Below are positions 6,326 to 8,985 of a stretch of DNA of 8,985 nucleotides, piece after piece. The first letter of the stretch is position 1. The number at the start of each line of letters is the position of its first letter. Under the pieces are notes generated by a model. That model ran no database searches. It was given only the letters and a program-made list of their open reading frames with translations, and was not told the origin of the DNA. The stretch comes from Candidatus Omnitrophota bacterium (GTDB taxonomy: Bacteria > Omnitrophota > Gorgyraeia > Gygaellales > Profunditerraquicolaceae), in assembly GCA_018818365.1 (NCBI GenBank), contig JAHISH010000142.1:1-8985 (forward strand). Direction: 5' to 3'. A program made the position numbers and the translations under genes.

Positions 6326-7045
6326 TTAGCGAGAAAGATAAAATAAAGGATTTTGCGGTAAATAGCCTTTTCGAATCTCAAAATGCAAATAGGTGAGGTT
6401 ATCTCTTCCCGAATTTCCTGCTTTGGCAATAATAGTACCTTTTTGCACGTTATCACCCGCACGCGCAATAAGCTCCGCATTGCGTGCATAAACCGTGGAG
6501 AAACCGTCTCCGTGGTCAATGATGATGGTTTTGCCGTATCCACCAAAATTATCGCTGGTGAACACGATTTTGCCACTTCGCACGACGCGTACTTCACGGT
6601 TGCCTGAAGGTTGAATATTAATACCTTTATTTACCAAATTGTTATATGTTTCTCCGAAGTACGTAATGATGCGTCCTTTAATCGGCCAAATGAAATCCTC
6701 AGAGGCTAAATAAGTCGGCGCGGGGGATGGCAAGGAACTCCGGGGAATTAAGAGGAGTTGTCCCGTCTCTATGTATGAGGTATCCGAGATGCGGTTAATA
6801 CGGGAGATCTCTTCTAGATCTACATTGTATCGTTTTGATATTCTCCAAAGCGTCTCTCCTCTTGCGACGCGATGGTACATCCCTGGGACTCCGGAGGGAA
6901 GCGTAGGTTTCATTGAAGTTACTGTAGCACAGCCAGTCATAAAAGAGAGTATCGCTGCAAGCGGGAGGCCGCATGCTACACGCGTAAAAATTCTTAAGCC
7001 TACAGCCTGCAGCCTGAAACCTGAAGCTAATTGAGTTTTCTTCAT
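6326..7045 (-). CDS. nlpD: NlpD-like lipoprotein: LysM plus degenerate LytM (M23) domain
   Basis: 239 residues. A basic N-terminus and hydrophobic stretch end in MTGC with lipobox Cys-39, so an anchored lipoprotein is likely; Met at -3 is slightly atypical. One LysM domain spans about 57-101 (YHRVARGETLWRISKRYNV...). The LytM/M23 fold spans about 117-239 (GYGKTIIIDHGDGFSTVYA, then LHFEIRKG). Zinc and catalytic positions appear changed: N139-x-G-x-N143 replaces H-x-G-x-D, R188 stands where an active peptidase has His (YAR for YAH), and Y219-L-H221 replaces H-x-H. This is the pattern of NlpD and EnvC, which do not cut peptidoglycan but activate amidases, so a regulator of wall hydrolysis during cell separation is likely. 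It leads the gene run, 3 bp before the ATPase. A weak GAGAAG lies before the ATG. The first 17 codons after Gln-5 are built partly from a heptamer DNA repeat. Confidence 0.88.
   Translation of the reverse strand: MKKTQLASGFRLQAVGLRIFTRVACGLPLAAILSFMTGCATVTSMKPTLPSGVPGMYHRVARGETLWRISKRYNVDLEEISRINRISDTSYIETGQLLLIPRSSLPSPAPTYLASEDFIWPIKGRIITYFGETYNNLVNKGINIQPSGNREVRVVRSGKIVFTSDNFGGYGKTIIIDHGDGFSTVYARNAELIARAGDNVQKGTIIAKAGNSGRDNLTYLHFEIRKGYLPQNPLFYLSR
6997..7028. repeat. Tandem heptamer repeat (about 4.5 units) inside the NlpD-like signal sequence
   Basis: On the + strand the units read AGCCTAC, AGCCTGC, AGCCTGA, AACCTGA and a partial AGCT, all with a 7-bp period. They encode residues about 6-16 of the NlpD-like protein (n-region of the signal sequence). 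Because 7 is not a multiple of 3, each unit is read in a different frame, so changes in copy number would shift the frame. Confidence 0.75.
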
Positions 7046-7107
7046 GTTTCTTCTCTTTCGCGTAAGCGTTTATAGATTTCTTCGAAACTACTCCGCTCGC
7101 TCGGAAT
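7046..7107. other. Short gap upstream of the NlpD-like gene
   Basis: AT-rich leader DNA with TATAAA on the minus strand (7072-7067) but no convincing -35 box at the right distance. At 7084-7096 the sequence GAAACTACTCCGC is similar to the tRNA-Gly 5' end (GAACTACTCCCGC on the same strand) and could be a degenerate third remnant. A small TCCG/CGGA inverted repeat overlaps it. Confidence 0.3.
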
Positions 7108-7223
7108 CAATTTGTCCTGACATTATGGACGGACAAATTGAATTCGCAGACGCAGTGGAATTAAAGACAGTCTGTTACAACTTAAGTCGCAAGAAACACT
7201 TCGTAAGTTGTCTGCTCATTTAA
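7108..7223 (-). repeat. Palindromic repeat element, copy A
   Basis: This element sits upstream of the NlpD-like gene. It starts with a perfect 10-bp inverted repeat (CAATTTGTCC at 7108-7117 with GGACAAATTG at 7131-7140). The conserved block AATTCGCAGACGCA follows (7141-7154), then about 22 bp of variable sequence, then a second hairpin (ACAACTTA at 7177-7184 with TAAGTTGT at 7204-7211), and finally the conserved terminus CTGCTCATTTAAG. The terminus abuts a tRNA-Gly fragment directly. Compared with copy B, the ends are conserved and the hairpin arms change in a compensating way. No ORF lies inside. It has the look of a small non-autonomous or REP-like element, not of an insertion sequence. Confidence 0.7.
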
Positions 7224-7243
7224 GCGGGAGAGGGGAATCGAAC
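7221..7243 (-). pseudogene. tRNA-Gly 3'-end fragment
   Basis: The 23 bp here are identical to 7345-7367 of the intact tRNA-Gly locus. They cover the last 20 nt of the tRNA (the 3' part of the T-arm and the 3' acceptor strand) plus 3 bp of downstream flank. The rest of the tRNA is missing: position 7244 onward is unrelated AT-rich hairpin DNA. It is directly joined to the terminus of palindromic element A. It cannot fold into a tRNA. It could be a remnant of a second tRNA-Gly gene or an att-like duplication. Confidence 0.8.
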
Positions 7244-7330
7244 TTAAAATTTCCAGCTCTCTCCTATCTGAAATTTTAATCCTTAAGGCCGTCAGGCCGA
7301 AGGACCTTTTCCACGGGGCATCCTTCCCCG
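7244..7330. other. Three consecutive hairpins downstream of tRNA-Gly
   Basis: Inverted repeats in order: a perfect 10-bp stem TTAAAATTTC (7244-7253) with GAAATTTTAA (7270-7279) and a 16-nt loop; TCCTT-AA-GGCC (7280-7290) with GGCC-G-AAGGA (7295-7304) around a GTCA loop; and CGGGG (7314-7318) with CCCCG (7326-7330). On the minus strand these lie just after the tRNA and could serve as transcription or processing stops, although none has a clean poly-U tail. Confidence 0.55.
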
Positions 7331-7346
7331 ATATTCAATCTCTATA

Positions 7347-7417
7347 AGCGGGAGAGGGGAATCGAACCCCCATATCTAGCTTGGGAAGCTAGTGTTCTGC
7401 CACTGAACTACTCCCGC
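7347..7417 (-). tRNA. tRNA-Gly (anticodon CCC)
   Basis: 71 nt including the discriminator, with no CCA encoded. The minus strand folds as a standard cloverleaf: 7-bp acceptor stem GCGGGAG/CTCCCGC, D-arm GTTC/GAAC around AGTGGCA, 5-bp anticodon stem CTAGC/GCTAG with loop TTCCCAA (anticodon CCC at 7385-7383), a 4-nt variable loop ATAT, and a T-arm with loop TTCGATT closed by GGGGG/CCCCT (one G-U pair). Discriminator U73 is the normal bacterial identity base for glycine. It reads GGG codons. It is the only complete tRNA here, and two partial copies flank it. Confidence 0.95.
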
Positions 7418-7486
7418 ACAATCTATGTTGGTCCCCGCTGATTTGCTGCGCAAATCAATGCACGGGGATTAAATTCGCAGACGCAA
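7385..7486. repeat. 102-bp direct repeat, left copy
   Basis: Matches 7554-7655 at 101 of 102 positions (the difference is A at 7462 against G at 7631); the period is 169 bp. The copy includes the first 33 nt of tRNA-Gly, its upstream flank, a hairpin (TCCCCG...CGGGGA) and the conserved block AATTCGCAGACGCA. Such near-identity implies a recent duplication, gene conversion or an assembly artefact. Confidence 0.9.
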
Positions 7487-7553
7487 GATACTCTCTAGAG
7501 CTGTCGCTATAACTTATGTCGTCTTCGACTCCATAAGTTATCTGCTCATTTAA
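7432..7553 (-). repeat. Palindromic repeat element, copy B
   Basis: Same order as copy A: a first hairpin (TCCCCG at 7432-7437 with CGGGGA at 7463-7468, enclosing GATTTG...CAAATC), the block AATTCGCAGACGCA at 7472-7485, a spacer with CTCTAG at 7493-7498, a second hairpin (ATAACTTATG at 7509-7518 with CATAAGTTAT at 7532-7541), and the terminus CTGCTCATTTAAG. The terminus joins a tRNA-Gly 5' fragment at its anticodon. It lies upstream of the intact tRNA in the direction of transcription. Confidence 0.75.
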
Positions 7554-7586
7554 GAAGCTAGTGTTCTGCCACTGAACTACTCCCGC
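7554..7586 (-). pseudogene. tRNA-Gly 5'-half fragment
   Basis: These 33 bp are identical to 7385-7417 and correspond to tRNA nucleotides 1-33 in linear order (5' acceptor strand, D-arm, 5' anticodon strand). The fragment stops at the first anticodon base, where the terminus of element B begins. There is no 3' half, so it is not a functional tRNA. Confidence 0.85.
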
Positions 7587-7655
7587 ACAATCTATGTTGG
7601 TCCCCGCTGATTTGCTGCGCAAATCAATGCGCGGGGATTAAATTCGCAGACGCAA
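7554..7655. repeat. 102-bp direct repeat, right copy
   Basis: Partner of 7385-7486 with one mismatch. It begins exactly at the end of element B (GAAGCTAG...) and ends in CGCAA just before the sequence diverges. Confidence 0.9.
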
Positions 7656-7667
7656 TGGCCGCTCTAG
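7601..7667 (-). repeat. Palindromic repeat element, partial copy C
   Basis: Contains the first hairpin (here TCCCCGC with GCGGGGA, 7 bp), the block AATTCGCAGACGCA at 7641-7654, a 7-nt spacer and CTCTAG at 7662-7667. The same 7-nt spacing to CTCTAG occurs in copy B although the spacer sequence differs. The second hairpin and the CTGCTCATTTAAG terminus are absent. The copy stops close to the thiC 3' end. Confidence 0.65.
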
Positions 7668-7673
7668 TATTTC

Positions 7674-7693
7674 GCCCTAAAGGTACTTCGGGC
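7674..7693. terminator. Hairpin just after thiC, possible weak terminator
   Basis: GCCC (7674-7677) pairs with GGGC (7690-7693), with inner AAG/CTT pairs around GTA. A second overlapping pairing, GGGC with GCCC, covers the thiC stop. No T-run follows on the minus strand, so intrinsic termination is uncertain. Confidence 0.35.
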
Positions 7694-7694
7694 T

Positions 7695-8975
7695 TTAGCC
7701 CAAAGAGGCTTCACTCAACTTAATAGAACAAAAATCCCCGCACATGGTACATACGTCGCGTATACGGGGCAGTGATGAAGCCCGGTAGAATTCAGCTTTC
7801 TCTGGATCGATGGAAAGCTGAATTTGTTTTTTCCAATCTCTTCTGCGCCGTGCCTGCGACATCTCTCTATCCCACTGTAACGCCGCCTTGTTGCCTTTAA
7901 CAATATCGGCAGCATGCGCAGCTATACGTGAGGCGATTATGCCTTCTCGTACATCTTCTGCGCTGGGATGTTTAAGGTGTTCTGCGGGGGTCACATAACA
8001 GAGGAAGTCGGCACCTGCCTGTGCGGCGATGGCTCCTCCGATTGCCGAGGTGATGTGGTCCCATCCGCTTGCCACATCGGTCACCAGCGGACCGAGTACA
8101 TAAAACGGCGCGCCACCACATATTTTTTTTTCAAGACGAATATTTTTTTTAATTTGGTCGAGCGGAACATGTCCAGGGCCTTCAATGATGACTTGGACAT
8201 CCCGTCTTCTTGCTCTCCGGGCCAAGGCGCCGAGTACCTTTAACTCTGCGATTTGTGCTGAGTCAGTGGCATCCAGAACCGAACCGGGCCGCAGGCCGTC
8301 GCCTAAACTCAAGGTGATATCATAGGCGCACGCGATATCAAGGATCTTATCAAAGTGAGTAAAAAACGGATTTTCTTCCTTATGTGCTTTCATCCAGGCC
8401 AGGAGTATTGCGCCGCCGCGCGAGACCACTCCCAAAACCCTTTTTTGTTTGGTAAGAAACGAAGTACTGTATTTGGTTACTCCGGCATGTATGGTGAAGA
8501 AATCAACTCCCTGTTCTGCCTGTGCGCGAAGCACCTCGAGTATATCTTGTGCGTCGAATTTCAAGAAGTCTTGATGGCGGCGCTGCGCATTGACCGAGAT
8601 TTCGTATAAAGGAACAGTGCCTACGGGGACAGAGGAGATCTTTATGATTTCGGTACGTACCGTGGACAGGTTGCCGCCTACGCTTAAATCCATAATCGTA
8701 TCTGCCCCGTAGCGGATCGCGACTTTTGTTTTTTCTAATTCAAGATCAAGGTTATAGGCATCCGTGGATGTTCCAATATTGGCATTGACCTTTGTGCGCA
8801 AGCCAAGTCCTACCCCGCATGGTTTTTCAATAGAATGGTTGTTATTAAGAGGAATTACGATAGTGCCTTGTCTGATGCGTTCCAGTAGTTGGCGTGCGGG
8901 AATCTTTTCCTGACGGGAGATCTTTTTTATAAGAGGCGTGATGATTGAGTTCTTTGCGGAGCCTAATATAGTCAT
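7695..8975 (-). CDS. thiC: Phosphomethylpyrimidine synthase ThiC
   Basis: 426 residues, the length of the short ThiC form without the N-terminal extension of E. coli ThiC. ThiC is a radical-SAM enzyme that turns aminoimidazole ribotide into the hydroxymethylpyrimidine phosphate of thiamin. Family blocks in order: GLRTKVNANIGTS at 58-70, ADTIMDLSVGGNL at 91-103, VPVGTVPLYE at 116-125, FFTIHAGVTKYS at 159-170, GDGLRPG at 225-231, IIEGPGHVPLDQI at 263-275, SGWDHITSAIGGAIA at 303-317, CYVTPAEHL at 326-334, DVREGIIASRIAAHAADI at 341-358. The C-terminal Fe-S cysteines are C409, C412 and C416 (C-x2-C-x3-C), one residue tighter than the C-x2-C-x4-C of well-studied enzymes. The start aligns with short-form relatives. 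Only 10 nt lie upstream in the window, with no Shine-Dalgarno, so a longer start or a TPP riboswitch beyond the edge cannot be judged. The gene is separated from the downstream run by the tRNA/repeat region. Confidence 0.95.
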   Translation of the reverse strand: MTILGSAKNSIITPLIKKISRQEKIPARQLLERIRQGTIVIPLNNNHSIEKPCGVGLGLRTKVNANIGTSTDAYNLDLELEKTKVAIRYGADTIMDLSVGGNLSTVRTEIIKISSVPVGTVPLYEISVNAQRRHQDFLKFDAQDILEVLRAQAEQGVDFFTIHAGVTKYSTSFLTKQKRVLGVVSRGGAILLAWMKAHKEENPFFTHFDKILDIACAYDITLSLGDGLRPGSVLDATDSAQIAELKVLGALARRARRRDVQVIIEGPGHVPLDQIKKNIRLEKKICGGAPFYVLGPLVTDVASGWDHITSAIGGAIAAQAGADFLCYVTPAEHLKHPSAEDVREGIIASRIAAHAADIVKGNKAALQWDREMSQARRRRDWKKQIQLSIDPEKAEFYRASSLPRIRDVCTMCGDFCSIKLSEASLG

Positions 8976-8985
8976 GAGGACAGTA

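Noticed and set aside
6262..6597. 111-residue minus-strand reading frame overlapping the NlpD-like and ATPase genes
   Set aside because: It is out of frame with two well-supported genes and has no domain signal.
7046..7080. Promoter for the NlpD-like gene from TATAAA at 7072-7067
   Set aside because: The sequence at the -35 position (AGCGGA at 17-bp spacing) does not match the consensus, so it was not called as a promoter.
7347..7586. Split or intron-containing tRNA-Gly made from the 5' half and the downstream copy
   Set aside because: The downstream copy is already a complete cloverleaf, so no splicing is needed; the half is better explained as a duplication fragment.
7108..7667. CRISPR-like array reading of the repeated blocks
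   Set aside because: The repeats are unequally spaced, carry different internal hairpins, and are mixed with tRNA fragments; there are no regular spacers and no cas genes.
8976..8985. TPP riboswitch upstream of thiC
   Set aside because: Only 10 nt of upstream sequence are in the window, so its presence cannot be judged.

Overview
The window looks like a bacterial chromosome segment at moderate GC, with every protein-coding gene on the minus strand. The best taxonomic clue is the 93-residue gene at 698-979. It resembles the 'small basic protein' family that I remember from Verrucomicrobia, Chlamydiae and related lineages. Together with a SPOR protein, a GAF-HD-GYP protein and an archaeal-type ATPase, this points to an uncultured PVC-superphylum or Candidatus Omnitrophota-like bacterium. 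That placement is an inference from gene content and was not tested.

Layout in the direction of transcription (right to left). thiC (thiamin pyrimidine synthesis) enters at the right edge and ends at 7695. A gene-poor stretch of about 650 bp (7046-7694) follows. It holds one intact tRNA-Gly(CCC), two fragments of the same tRNA, a 102-bp direct repeat with one mismatch, and two to three copies of a palindromic element with conserved ends and a co-varying hairpin. Next comes a compact run of overlapping or nearly touching genes: an NlpD-like lipoprotein (7045-6326), an archaeal-type ATPase (6322-4730), a YfcE/MJ0936-type metallophosphoesterase (4733-4236), a HIT-family protein (4243-3749), a dGTPase-type HD phosphohydrolase (3786-2632), a GAF-HD-GYP protein (2672-1539), a SPOR-domain membrane protein (1573-986), the small basic protein (979-698), and a secreted protein with two bacterial SH3 domains (694 to beyond the left edge).

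From nlpD to the SH3 gene the gaps are 6 bp or less, and five junctions overlap (4, 8, 38, 41 and 35 bp). The run is therefore probably co-transcribed and partly translationally coupled, with a likely internal sigma70-type promoter before the SPOR gene. Two themes recur. One is cell envelope and division (LysM/LytM lipoprotein, SPOR, SH3). The other is nucleotide or phosphodiester hydrolysis (metallophosphoesterase, HIT, dGTPase, HD-GYP). The most unusual parts are the tRNA/palindrome array, the apparently catalytically dead LytM domain, and the nuclease-like C-terminus of the ATPase, which seems to lack its acidic catalytic residues. I found no CRISPR array, rRNA, transposase or integrase.
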